A stretch of 64,000 bases of DNA, from positions 62,001-126,000 of the forward strand of contig NZ_JAPZVN010000011.1 in assembly GCF_027533845.1 (NCBI RefSeq). The letters run 5' to 3'. Made by a program: the position numbers and the translations under genes. Source of the DNA: Streptomyces sp. RPT161. Its GTDB lineage: Bacteria; Actinomycetota; Actinomycetes; Streptomycetales; Streptomycetaceae. The notes below the pieces were generated by a model. That model made no database searches. It saw only the letters and a list, made by a program, of their open reading frames with translations, and was not told the DNA's origin. Of this stretch, positions 8,407-15,954 are shown in pieces. The number at the start of each line of letters is the position of its first letter. The stretch's first letter is position 1.

Positions 8407-9560
8407 TCGCCCACCGCCCGCGCCACATGGTCGATGGCGATCTGCTCGGTACGGCCCTGCGCGTGCGGGCCGTTCTCCGCCCGACCCGCCGCGGTGACCC
8501 GGACGAACTCGGCGCGCTCCCGGAACTCCGGTACGGTCCGGGCCCCCGAGTAGCTCATCGCGGACTGCACACCGCCGACGAGCTGCCGAAGCGTGCGACT
8601 GAGCGGACCCGAAGCGGCGAAGGTGGCCTCCACGCCCTCCGGCACGTAGTCGTCCACCTCCTCACGGGTCACCGTGCCGCCCTCCGCCCTGCGCAGCGTC
8701 AGCTGCATGCCGAGGGAGACGAAGCCGTTGCTGGCCTTGTACCTCTGCCCGTCGCGCTCCACCGCGCTGGCCGCGCTCTCGTCGGCGCCCGCGAGCAGGG
8801 TGCCGAGCATGACCGCGTCGGCGCCCGCGGCAAGGGACTTGGCGATGTCACCGGCCTGCCGGATGCCGCCGTCGGCGATGGTCCGCACACCCTGCCGGGC
8901 CGCCTCCGCCGCGCAGTCCAGCACCGCGGTCAGCTGCGGCACCCCGGTACCGGCGACCAACCGCGTGGTGCACACCCCGCCGGGGCCGATGCCGACCTTC
9001 ACCACATCGGCACCGGCGCGGGCCAGATCGCGCACCCCCTGAGCGGTGGCGACGTTCCCCGCCACCAACGGCACCCGGTAGGCGGCGCGCAGTTCGGCCA
9101 CCGCCTCCATCACCTGGTCGCTGTGGCCGTGCGCCACATCCACCAGCAGCAGATCCGCGCCGTGGTCCACCAACCGCGCGGCGCGCTCCCGCCAGTCGCC
9201 GGTGACCCCGACCGCGGCGCCCACCAGGAGCCGTCCGTCGGTGTCCACGGTGGCCTGTTCCTTCTCCTCCGCGGTGGCCGGCCGTGCCGCCTTGACCGCG
9301 TCAAGCTGTGCCACCTGCTGGTCCACCGTCTGCATCCGGTGCAGGAAGCCGAGGCCACCGGCGAGCGCCATGGCGATGGCCATCCGATCGCCGGTGCACC
9401 ACTGGGTGTTGGCGGAGATGACCGGAACCCGCAGTGTCACCCCGGGCAGCAGCTCGCTGGACGTGTCGGCCTGCCGCCGACTGCGCAGCGTGGTGCGCTG
9501 CGGTACGAGCAGTACGTCGTCGAAGCTCAGACCGGTTCGCAGCGGTTCTGTGATGCGCAT
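8403..9560 (-). CDS. tubD: GMP reductase-like NADPH-dependent deaminase, TubD-like
   Basis: 385 aa IMPDH/GMPR barrel without CBS domains. The start has the IMPDH-family LSFDDVLLVP signature, and the catalytic loop GIGPGGVCTTR places the nucleophile Cys at about 197. Glycine-rich phosphate loops (DGGIRQAGDI, AVMLGTLLAG) follow. TubD is described as an NADPH-dependent reductase performing irreversible reductive deamination of the deazaguanine nucleotide. The start ATG 9560 has GGAGGGG just upstream, and the stop overlaps the PRTase start. The length and missing CBS pair fit GMP reductase better than IMP dehydrogenase. Confidence 0.87.
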   Translation of the reverse strand: MRITEPLRTGLSFDDVLLVPQRTTLRSRRQADTSSELLPGVTLRVPVISANTQWCTGDRMAIAMALAGGLGFLHRMQTVDQQVAQLDAVKAARPATAEEKEQATVDTDGRLLVGAAVGVTGDWRERAARLVDHGADLLLVDVAHGHSDQVMEAVAELRAAYRVPLVAGNVATAQGVRDLARAGADVVKVGIGPGGVCTTRLVAGTGVPQLTAVLDCAAEAARQGVRTIADGGIRQAGDIAKSLAAGADAVMLGTLLAGADESAASAVERDGQRYKASNGFVSLGMQLTLRRAEGGTVTREEVDDYVPEGVEATFAASGPLSRTLRQLVGGVQSAMSYSGARTVPEFRERAEFVRVTAAGRAENGPHAQGRTEQIAIDHVARAVGE

Positions 9561-9612
9561 CTGTTCCCCTCCTTCGGCTCCGTCCGGTGGACTCGTCGGT
9601 CGTGGCGCCCGC

Positions 9613-10236
9613 TCATCGGGCGGGCCCGTGCGACGGATCCCCGGTCAGGGCGATCAACTCCGTGCGCAGCGCCGGATCGCGCAGCGCGCCGCGCCACGTC
9701 GCGGTGGTCATCGTGGCGGGGGTTCGGATGCCGCGCATCGCCATGCACAGATGCTCGCCGCGGCCGACCACGGCCACGTCGGGTGAGCCGGCCAGCTTCT
9801 CGATGTCGTCGGCGATGTCCTGGGTCAGTCGCTCCTGCGACTGCAGCCGGTGGGCGTGCAGATGCGCGATCCGGGCGAACTTGCTGAGTCCCAGCACCCG
9901 TTCGCGCGGTAGGTATCCGATCGTCATCCGGCAGGAGAACGGCAGCAGATGGTGCTCGCACAGTGACCAGACCTGTATTCCGGACACCGCCACCAGTTCA
10001 CCGCTGACGCTGGACTCGAACAGCGTGTCCACCGTTCCCGGCGCGTACTGGGTGAACTCCCGCCACCAGCGGGCGTATCGGGCGGGAGTCTCGCGTAACC
10101 CCTCGCGCTCGGGATCCTCTCCGATCTCCACCAGCAGCGCACGGGCCAGGGCCTCCAACGGATCGCCGTGCGCCGGGTCGGCCGGGTCCGCGTTGAAAGC
10201 CTCTTCCTCCAGCAGGTCTTCGATTCCGTTGCTCAT
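9613..10236 (-). CDS. folE: GTP cyclohydrolase I
   Basis: 207 aa. It contains the zinc ligands Cys93 and His96 in SLCEHHLLPF and Cys164 in GEHLCMAMRG, plus the GLSKFARI segment, all typical of FolE (GTP to 7,8-dihydroneopterin triphosphate). The start at 10236 overlaps the stop of queE in an ATGA, so translation is coupled. Codon 47 is TTA, suggesting bldA control. This is probably a pathway-specific copy giving the first step of 7-deazaguanine synthesis, separate from the folate gene elsewhere in the genome. Confidence 0.93.
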   Translation of the reverse strand: MSNGIEDLLEEEAFNADPADPAHGDPLEALARALLVEIGEDPEREGLRETPARYARWWREFTQYAPGTVDTLFESSVSGELVAVSGIQVWSLCEHHLLPFSCRMTIGYLPRERVLGLSKFARIAHLHAHRLQSQERLTQDIADDIEKLAGSPDVAVVGRGEHLCMAMRGIRTPATMTTATWRGALRDPALRTELIALTGDPSHGPAR

Positions 10237-10962
10237 CAAACCCCCCGCTTGCTTCCCCATAGAGTCACGTGCAGCCTTCCCGAGATGTTCCACTTCCGCG
10301 CGATGACGGCGTCGGTCAGTTTGCGCAACCCCTCGTTGATCTCCTCGGGGTGCTGTCCGCGCGGCATGATCCAGATGTTGCGCAGTGCGAACCGTTCGAC
10401 GAGCGCGTCGACCTCGTCCAGGTCGGACACCTCACCGCAGACGAACTTGAAGGCAGTGCCCGGAACTTGGGCCAGCGAGCGCAGCGCATCGGGCACGACC
10501 CGGCGGCGTTCGCTCACCCCCGAGTGCCCGAGCTTCGGCGACACGTTGAACCGCACTCCCGCCGCGACCAGATCGCGGCTCGGAGCCAGGGTGCCGTTGG
10601 TCTCGACCTCCACGTCGACGCCGCGCCGCCGCAACTCCCTCACCACCGGCAGCAGCCGCACCTGCTGGCTGAGCGGCTCGCCGCCGGAGACCACCACCAT
10701 GCCGGTACCGAACGCGAGCAGTCGCGCGGTGACCGTGTCGGTGGCCAGGGTGTGCAGCTCATCGGCCGGGCGGTAGGCGACGCCGGTGTCCGACGTCCCC
10801 TTCCAGTCCCAGGTGTAGGGCGTGTCGCACCAGCGACAGGTCAGATTGCAACCGCCCAGCCGCAGGAAGCAGCACGACCTTCCGGTGGACGGCCCTTCGC
10901 CCTGAACGGCCCTAGGTAGGGCCGAAGATCTCGTTCACCACGAGTTGCTCCGGTCCCGCCAT
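10236..10962 (-). pseudogene. queE: 7-carboxy-7-deazaguanine synthase QueE, interrupted by a frameshift
   Basis: Radical-SAM QueE. The protein begins MAGPEQLVVNEIFGPT from ATG 10962 (GAAGGGGG ribosome site upstream), then meets TAG. Homology resumes in another frame as QGEGPSTGRSCCFLRLGG, followed by CNLTCRWCDTPYTWDW (the CX3CX2C cluster motif) and runs intact to 10236. Removing 7 bp (10908-10914) restores the expected GPTVQGEGPS and gives a 239-aa protein of normal size. The extra 7 bp are an inverted copy of the adjacent sequence and form a hairpin. No ATG/GTG/TTG lies between the stop and the cluster motif, so a working protein from the written sequence is unlikely. It may be a real null mutation or an assembly artefact at a palindrome. 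The enzyme converts 6-carboxytetrahydropterin to CDG. Confidence 0.85.
10907..10924. repeat. 8-bp-arm inverted repeat that breaks queE
   Basis: CGGCCCTA and TAGGGCCG arms flank a 2-nt centre, so the sequence is a near-perfect snap-back. The 7 bp at 10908-10914 are an inverted copy of 10917-10923, and deleting them restores the QueE frame. This suggests templated inversion during replication or a read artefact. Confidence 0.8.
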
Positions 10963-11002
10963 AACGCACCACCCCCTTCAGTGATCTCACTCGACGGCAG
11001 TG

Positions 11003-11380
11003 TCATCGGGCAACGGCAGGCGCGCGGAATTCCGCCCAGGTCTTGGGGGTCTCCGAGACCCGGACCGCGGTGAGTTCCGGGAACTCCGTCGACCATTTCT
11101 CGTGGATCCACATGGCGATGTTCTCCGCCGACGGATTGCGCCCCTCCATCACCTCGTTGAGATGCCGATGGTCCAGCACCTCGTCGACCCACTTCTTGAA
11201 CGAACCCAGTTCGCCGTAGTCCCTGACGAAGCCGGGACGGGTGAGTTCCTCGGGCCTCGCGGAGAGTTCGAGGACCACGATGTAGTTGTGACCGTGCATC
11301 CGTCCGCACGGATGGTCCGGGGCGAGATGGTCCAGCCGGTGGCTCGCGGAGAAGTGGAACTCCTTGCTGATCGATAACAT
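11003..11380 (-). CDS. queD: 6-carboxytetrahydropterin synthase
   Basis: 125 aa. Zinc ligands His14 (FSASHRL), His29 and His31 (RMHGHNY) and catalytic Cys25 (PDHPCGRMHG) are present. DHRHLNEV and SAENIAMWI further on are typical of the QueD/PTPS fold. It converts dihydroneopterin triphosphate to 6-carboxy-5,6,7,8-tetrahydropterin. It sits 40 nt upstream of queE and 39 nt downstream of the MFS gene. The three genes queD-queE-folE in a row are the standard block for 7-deazapurine antibiotics. Confidence 0.95.
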   Translation of the reverse strand: MLSISKEFHFSASHRLDHLAPDHPCGRMHGHNYIVVLELSARPEELTRPGFVRDYGELGSFKKWVDEVLDHRHLNEVMEGRNPSAENIAMWIHEKWSTEFPELTAVRVSETPKTWAEFRAPAVAR

Positions 11381-11419
11381 GGTGCACTCCCGTCTGCTGT
11401 GGAATGAGGCTCGGAGTGG

Positions 11420-12637
11420 CTAGTTACGGGCCGCCGTCTTCCGTGCGGCCCCGCGTGACGCCTCCGGTACGGGACGGTTGTCGCGGGTGGTGAACAGGAT
11501 TGGTGCGGCCAGCAGCAGCGCGGCGACCCCCGCGGTGCCGACGGCGTACCATCCGCCCGCGTCCCACAGTTGGGAACCCAGCAGTGAACCGCTGGCGATT
11601 CCCAGGAACCGGAAGGTGAAGTACAGGGTGTTCAGGCGGCTGTGTTTCTCGTCCGCCAGCGTGAAGAGCATGGCCTGGTTCACGACCTGGTTTCCCCAGA
11701 CCCCTACGTCGAGGAGAATAACGCCGAGTACCAGTAGGGCCAGCCAGTTCTTGCCACCCAGCAGGGCGACCCAGCCGAGCAGCGAAACCGCCAGCAGAAT
11801 CGTCTGGGTGCGCCTGCCACCGACCCGGTCCGCCATCCTTCCGGCCCGTGGCGAGGCCAGCGCGCTGGCCGCCGCGACCAGCCCGAACAGCCCGGCGATC
11901 CCGGGACCGTAACCGTAGGAGTCCTGCAGGACGAAGGCCAGCGTCGTCCAGAACGCGCCGAAGGACACGCCCACCAGCGCCCCCGACACGCACACCCGGC
12001 GCACCAGCGTCGACTGGGCGAACGTGTGTGGCAGCGACCGCAGCAACTCGCGGTAGCCGAGCGGGGCGCCGCCCGCCACCCCCCTGGGCAGCGTCAGGAA
12101 GAGGATCACCTCCAGGGCGATCATCAACCCCACCGAGCACCCGTAGACCCAGCGCCATCCGACCAGATCGGCCAGCGCCCCCGCATAGGCCCGGGAGGCC
12201 AGCAGTCCGACCAGCAGTCCGCCCTGGAGGATGCCGACGATCCGCCCCCTGCCCTCGCCCGGGGCGAGGGCGACGGCCAGCGGGATCACGATCTGCGGCA
12301 CCGGGGTGAGCACGCCCAGCAGCAGGCTGCAGACGGTCAGTACGGCCAGGTTGGGCGCGAGCGCGGTGGCGGCGAGCGCGACGGTGGCCGCCGCCGAAAG
12401 GCCAAGGATGAGCTTCCTGCGGTCCCGGGTGTCGCCGAGCGGCACCAGCAGCAGGATGCCCAGCGCGTAGCCGAACTGGGTGGCGGTGGGCACCGCGCCC
12501 ATGGCTCCGTCGGACACCCCCAGCGATCTCGCCATCTCGGTGAGCACCGGCTGGTTTATGTAGATGTTCGAGGAGGTGATCGCGCAGGCGAGCGCGAGGG
12601 TGACCGTCAGGGCACGGCCGAGACCGCTGCCTTTCAT
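11420..12637 (-). CDS. MFS transporter
   Basis: 405 aa with about 12 hydrophobic segments. The N-terminal half has the MFS loop PLGDTRDRRKLILGL, and ADRVGGRRTQ lies in the central loop, like drug-proton antiporters of the AraJ/YnfM type. The start ATG 12637 follows CGGGAGC at a short spacing. It is the second MFS gene of the locus. A GC hairpin at 12676-12697 separates it from the upstream formyltransferase, so it may have its own promoter. Product export is inferred. Confidence 0.82.
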   Translation of the reverse strand: MKGSGLGRALTVTLALACAITSSNIYINQPVLTEMARSLGVSDGAMGAVPTATQFGYALGILLLVPLGDTRDRRKLILGLSAAATVALAATALAPNLAVLTVCSLLLGVLTPVPQIVIPLAVALAPGEGRGRIVGILQGGLLVGLLASRAYAGALADLVGWRWVYGCSVGLMIALEVILFLTLPRGVAGGAPLGYRELLRSLPHTFAQSTLVRRVCVSGALVGVSFGAFWTTLAFVLQDSYGYGPGIAGLFGLVAAASALASPRAGRMADRVGGRRTQTILLAVSLLGWVALLGGKNWLALLVLGVILLDVGVWGNQVVNQAMLFTLADEKHSRLNTLYFTFRFLGIASGSLLGSQLWDAGGWYAVGTAGVAALLLAAPILFTTRDNRPVPEASRGAARKTAARN

Positions 12638-12675
12638 GAAGCTCCCGGTACTTGTCGACTGCTGGAAGGGCCTTT

Positions 12676-12697
12676 CCCCGGCGAGTTGCCGCCGGGG
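12676..12697 (-). terminator. GC hairpin between formyltransferase and MFS genes
   Basis: A perfect 8-bp stem (CCCCGGCG / CGCCGGGG) with a 6-nt loop lies in the 91-nt gap, the longest gap in the ten-gene series. It could end or attenuate transcription from the flavoprotein-formyltransferase pair before the deazapurine core genes. Confidence 0.5.
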
Positions 12698-12728
12698 CGA
12701 TGCCTTGTACGGAAAGGGATTCGGGGAA

Positions 12729-13640
12729 TCAGACCGCTAGGCGGTCCGCGTCGGTCGCGGCGGCGGTGAGAACTTTGCGGATGTCATCGGCGTGCACCCC
12801 CTCGGAGCCGCCGAAGGACCGGCTCAGAATGTCGACGACGGCGTCCGCGCGGTACAGCTCTATGCCTTTCTGCCGGGTCTGCCGCAGTTCCTCCGGCGTC
12901 AGATGCGTGTAGTAGCGGGCCGCGTTCTCGTTCTGCGGTACGGAGGGCACGGGCATACCGGACTTCACCTGGCTGACCGCCTCATGTACGAGGGCCGCGC
13001 CGAGCCGGTGGTGACCCAGCATGTTCTCCAGTACCGAACGGTCGTACAACAGCGGTTGTACCGCGCCGGAGACGATGTCACCCGCGTCCCACGCGGTGTT
13101 GATGTGGTGCAGGGTGAATCCGGAGTACTCCTCGTTGTTCGCCATCGCCCTGGCGTAGGTGAGGACCCCTCGATAACCCGGCAGCACACCCGGATGAAGA
13201 TTCAGCAGGCACGAGGTGTCCGAGGCCGTCGCGAAGTGTCCGATGATCCCCTCGCCGAACTTCTGGTAGCAGCGCACCGAGAACCCCACGGTGATTCCCC
13301 GTCGACGCAACTCGGCAATGGTCTCAGCGGAGTTGACGCTCCCCAGCCGGTCCACCCGTACCACGTCCGGATAACGCCGGGCCAGCCCCTCGGGTGAGAG
13401 GTATTCGCCCCCGGTGGCGTCCGCGGCGTCGAGGAGGGGATAGAGCACCGAATTGCTCAGCTCGTGCTCGACGAAGAACAGTCTGCGGCGGTCCGGTGGC
13501 GCTTCGCTGTTGGCCTTCTGGTAGGTGTAGAAGAGGTGGATCCGCACGTCCGCCTCCCGGGAGAGCGAGCGCACGGCCGCGTTGACGACCATGTGGGAGG
13601 TGATGTCGCTTCCCACGAAGAAGGCTGTCTCCAGCGCCAT
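12729..13640 (-). CDS. Formyltransferase-family enzyme (10-formyl-THF dependent)
   Basis: 303 aa. The central formyltransferase motif LNLHPGVLPGYRG carries the Asn147/His149 pair, and INTAWDAGDIV supplies the catalytic Asp185. This is the Asn-His-Asp triad of the Fmt/GART fold. The N-terminal part (FFVGSDITSHMVVNAAVRS) is shorter than in Met-tRNA formyltransferase, and no standard Fmt C-terminal domain is obvious, so it is probably an amine or sugar N-formyltransferase. It follows the flavoprotein gene by 30 nt. Its substrate is unknown. Together with the flavoprotein it could form an N-oxidised, N-formylated group, but this is speculation. Confidence 0.75.
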   Translation of the reverse strand: MALETAFFVGSDITSHMVVNAAVRSLSREADVRIHLFYTYQKANSEAPPDRRRLFFVEHELSNSVLYPLLDAADATGGEYLSPEGLARRYPDVVRVDRLGSVNSAETIAELRRRGITVGFSVRCYQKFGEGIIGHFATASDTSCLLNLHPGVLPGYRGVLTYARAMANNEEYSGFTLHHINTAWDAGDIVSGAVQPLLYDRSVLENMLGHHRLGAALVHEAVSQVKSGMPVPSVPQNENAARYYTHLTPEELRQTRQKGIELYRADAVVDILSRSFGGSEGVHADDIRKVLTAAATDADRLAV

Positions 13641-13670
13641 CCGTCCGGGACCTTTCTCTGGTACGTGTGA

Positions 13671-15227
13671 TCACAGGTCGCGCAGCAGTGACGCCGCGGT
13701 GGCCGACGCGTTCGCCAGCAGGGTCTCTATCGAGTTGGTGTAGAAGTGCACTCCCCGGGTGAGCGGACCGACGAAGTACAGCGGCGCCCGCGCCACGCCG
13801 TCGGCGGCGATCGCCCGGCCGGTGCCGAACTGCACGTCGACACCGCCGTGCCGGTGCGGTCGCAGATGCCCGGCGCGCACCAGGTTGCGCAGCAGCGGAT
13901 CGTCCAGCTGTGTGATGTCGGGCGACGCTCCGGTGGCGTTGATGACGTACGCGGCGGACAGTTCGCCGTGGCGTTCGTCCGTGCCGCAGCTGACCCGGAA
14001 GCCGCCGCGCCCACCATCCGGCCGGGAGACGGAACGGAAGCCGGTGTGCACCTGGAGCCGTCCGTCCGCGGCCAGCCGTTGGATCCTGCGGGCGTTGGGC
14101 AGTGGCATGCTGTGCCGGTACATCGCCCACAGCGATGCGTACCGGGCGAGGAAGGTGTCCTTGGCCGTGGTATCGAGCCGGTGCCACAGGTAGGGCGCCA
14201 GGTGGCCGGTGGCGTCGAGCGCCGGATACCAGCGGTTGCGCCCCTCGGCGGCCTGCGCGATGTCCGCCGAGAGCGCGTCCGCCAGCGGGAGTTGGGGAGC
14301 GGCCAGCAGTCCCGGAACGTTCAGCGGGGCTCCCGTGGCGTGTTCGATCTCGCGCCGGTAGAGGTCGAACACCTCGGCCAGGGCCAGCGGGCGGGCGCCG
14401 CCCTTGGCCATCCGGTCGATGGCTTCCCGGGTGACGAAGCGCGACGGCGCCGGGGTGGTCGGGCCGCCCTGCACCTTCGGCAGGGATCGAACCCGGGAGA
14501 CGCAGTGCACCCGGCCCCGATGGCCCAGGGCGTCCAGCAGCAGAACGGCGTCCACCGCCGTCAGGCTGGACCCCAGCACGACGACCGGGGCGTGCTCCGG
14601 TATTCGCTCGAAGGCGTCGTAGTGCCACGCCGATGGTAAGTAGCCGTCGTGCCCGGTCAGTTGGGGGAAGCGGTTTCCGGGGATGTCGCCGGAGCACAGC
14701 ACCGCCGCGTCACAGGCGAGGGTGCGGTCTCCGCACTGCAGCAGTGCCTTGCCGTCGCCCGGCAGGCAGTCGGTGACCTCCAACGGCAGGAACTCCACGG
14801 CCACCCCGTGCCGTTCGGCCCGGTCCGCTGCGCGGGCCAGCCGCTCCGTGAGGTACCGCCCGTACAGGCGGCGCGGGACGTACGCGTCCCGCTGGGTTCG
14901 CCGACCGCCGCCCTCGTCCCGGGCGGCCAGCCAGTCGCAGAAGTCGTCGGGGCGGCCGTCGATGACGCTCATCGTAGCGGCGCGCATGTTGAGGATGTGG
15001 CAGTCGTACGGGGTGCCGTACGCGGGGCCGCTGGTGAACCTGCCGCTTTTGTCGAAGAGTTGGATGCGTAAGCCATCCCCCAGATCCTGGGCCAGAGCCT
15101 GCTCGATGAGCTGGACCACGGTGAGGATGCCGCTGGCTCCGGCGCCGACCACCGCGACCGTTCTGGTCCGCCGATGGCTGTCAGGGATGGCGCCGTCTAA
15201 CTCGGGTCGTATCCGATCGGAATTCAC
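13671..15227 (-). CDS. FAD/NAD(P)-binding protein (N-hydroxylase-like flavoprotein)
   Basis: 518 aa. The N-terminal dinucleotide-binding motif VAVVGAGASGILTVVQL and a second motif VVVLGSSLTAVDAVLL place it in the two-dinucleotide flavoprotein family (PF13454-like, related to FAD-dependent N-hydroxylases). ATGASPDITQL lies near the C-terminus. The start is GTG 15227, preceded by GGGAG about 10 nt upstream. A 19-codon leader ORF inside the upstream palindrome stops in a TGA that overlaps this GTG. TTA occurs at codons 10 and 197, so bldA dependence is likely. It is the first gene of the minus-strand series. The oxidised substrate is unknown. Confidence 0.75.
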   Translation of the reverse strand: MNSDRIRPELDGAIPDSHRRTRTVAVVGAGASGILTVVQLIEQALAQDLGDGLRIQLFDKSGRFTSGPAYGTPYDCHILNMRAATMSVIDGRPDDFCDWLAARDEGGGRRTQRDAYVPRRLYGRYLTERLARAADRAERHGVAVEFLPLEVTDCLPGDGKALLQCGDRTLACDAAVLCSGDIPGNRFPQLTGHDGYLPSAWHYDAFERIPEHAPVVVLGSSLTAVDAVLLLDALGHRGRVHCVSRVRSLPKVQGGPTTPAPSRFVTREAIDRMAKGGARPLALAEVFDLYRREIEHATGAPLNVPGLLAAPQLPLADALSADIAQAAEGRNRWYPALDATGHLAPYLWHRLDTTAKDTFLARYASLWAMYRHSMPLPNARRIQRLAADGRLQVHTGFRSVSRPDGGRGGFRVSCGTDERHGELSAAYVINATGASPDITQLDDPLLRNLVRAGHLRPHRHGGVDVQFGTGRAIAADGVARAPLYFVGPLTRGVHFYTNSIETLLANASATAASLLRDL

Positions 15228-15241
15228 GCGAGCCGTACTCC

Positions 15242-15287
15242 CTCCATGACGACGGCATCCGCTATAGCGGATGCCGTCGTCATGGAG
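15242..15287. promoter_or_regulatory. Perfect 46-bp palindrome over the leader of the deazapurine operon
   Basis: Every base from 15242 to 15287 matches its reverse complement (outer ends CTCCATGACG...CGTCATGGAG, centre CGCTATAGCG). It starts at the -10 element and ends just before the flavoprotein start. As RNA on the minus strand, the 3' arm ends in GGAG, part of the ribosome site, so the hairpin would mask it. It could be an operator for a dimeric regulator, an RNA switch, or both. Confidence 0.8.
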
Positions 15288-15316
15288 CATACGCTGACGA
15301 TGGGACGGCCTGTCAA
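15286..15316 (-). promoter_or_regulatory. Putative promoter of the flavoprotein/deazapurine operon
   Basis: On the minus strand TTGACA (15316-15311) is followed after 19 nt by TATGCT (15291-15286), close to a housekeeping sigma promoter though with a long spacer. The predicted start of transcription falls inside the 46-bp palindrome. Confidence 0.5.
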
Positions 15317-15409
15317 CGTGGGCTGATGAACTTCCCTGCCCACGGGTAGGATTGACCCACCACAGCGGATGGCGGGGCCGGTACTGGGCCTGCGGTGAGG
15401 ACGGCCCCC

Positions 15410-15922
15410 ATGACCCACGACGAGCCGCCGGCGAGATCCGGCGGCACACCGGACAAGGCCGTACGCCCGCTACTGCGCAAGTTCGACCAGCGGCTCAACG
15501 AACTGATCGCCGCCCTCTACCCCGACGAACGCAAGCGCCCCGGATACGCCCGGCTCGCCGCCGAGATACGGCAGACCACCGGCGGCGCCATATCCGGTAC
15601 GTATCTGTGGGAACTGGCCACCGGCAAGAAGCGCAACGTCACGCTCGAACAGCTCGATGTGCTGGCCGAGTTCTTCGGCGTACCACCCGAGTACTTCCTG
15701 AACGAGGAAGTGGCCGCCCGCGTCAACTCCCAGCTGAAGCTGGCCACCGCGCTGCGCGACGCCCGGGTGCGCAACCTCGCGCTGCGCGCCGACGGGCTGT
15801 CCATGGAGAGCCTGGACGCGCTGCTCGCCATGGTGAACGAAGCCCGCAAGCTGCAACGGCTCGCCCCGATCGAAGACACCGGAAACGACGCCGGAAACAC
15901 GGCCCCGGCCACCGACGTCTGA
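15410..15922 (+). CDS. XRE-family helix-turn-helix regulator
   Basis: 170 aa. The region around residues 20-85 (YARLAAEIRQTTGGAISGTY, then LWELATGKKRNVTLEQLDVL, then AEFFGVPPEYFL) matches the helix-turn-helix of XRE regulators common in Streptomyces beside ImmA/IrrE-like peptidases. The start ATG 15410 has GAGGA 9 nt upstream; GTG 15395 is an alternative. It is divergent from the flavoprotein gene, with the 46-bp palindrome between them, and is followed 32 nt later by the peptidase gene. It may be a repressor cleaved or controlled by that peptidase, by analogy with ImmR/ImmA. Confidence 0.8.
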   Translation: MTHDEPPARSGGTPDKAVRPLLRKFDQRLNELIAALYPDERKRPGYARLAAEIRQTTGGAISGTYLWELATGKKRNVTLEQLDVLAEFFGVPPEYFLNEEVAARVNSQLKLATALRDARVRNLALRADGLSMESLDALLAMVNEARKLQRLAPIEDTGNDAGNTAPATDV

Positions 15923-15954
15923 CCGGCCGGACAGCTACGACCGGGAGAGGCGAC

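Noticed and set aside
12965-13189. Small frames inside the formyltransferase region
   Set aside because: They are out-of-frame shadows of a strong coding gene with catalytic motifs.
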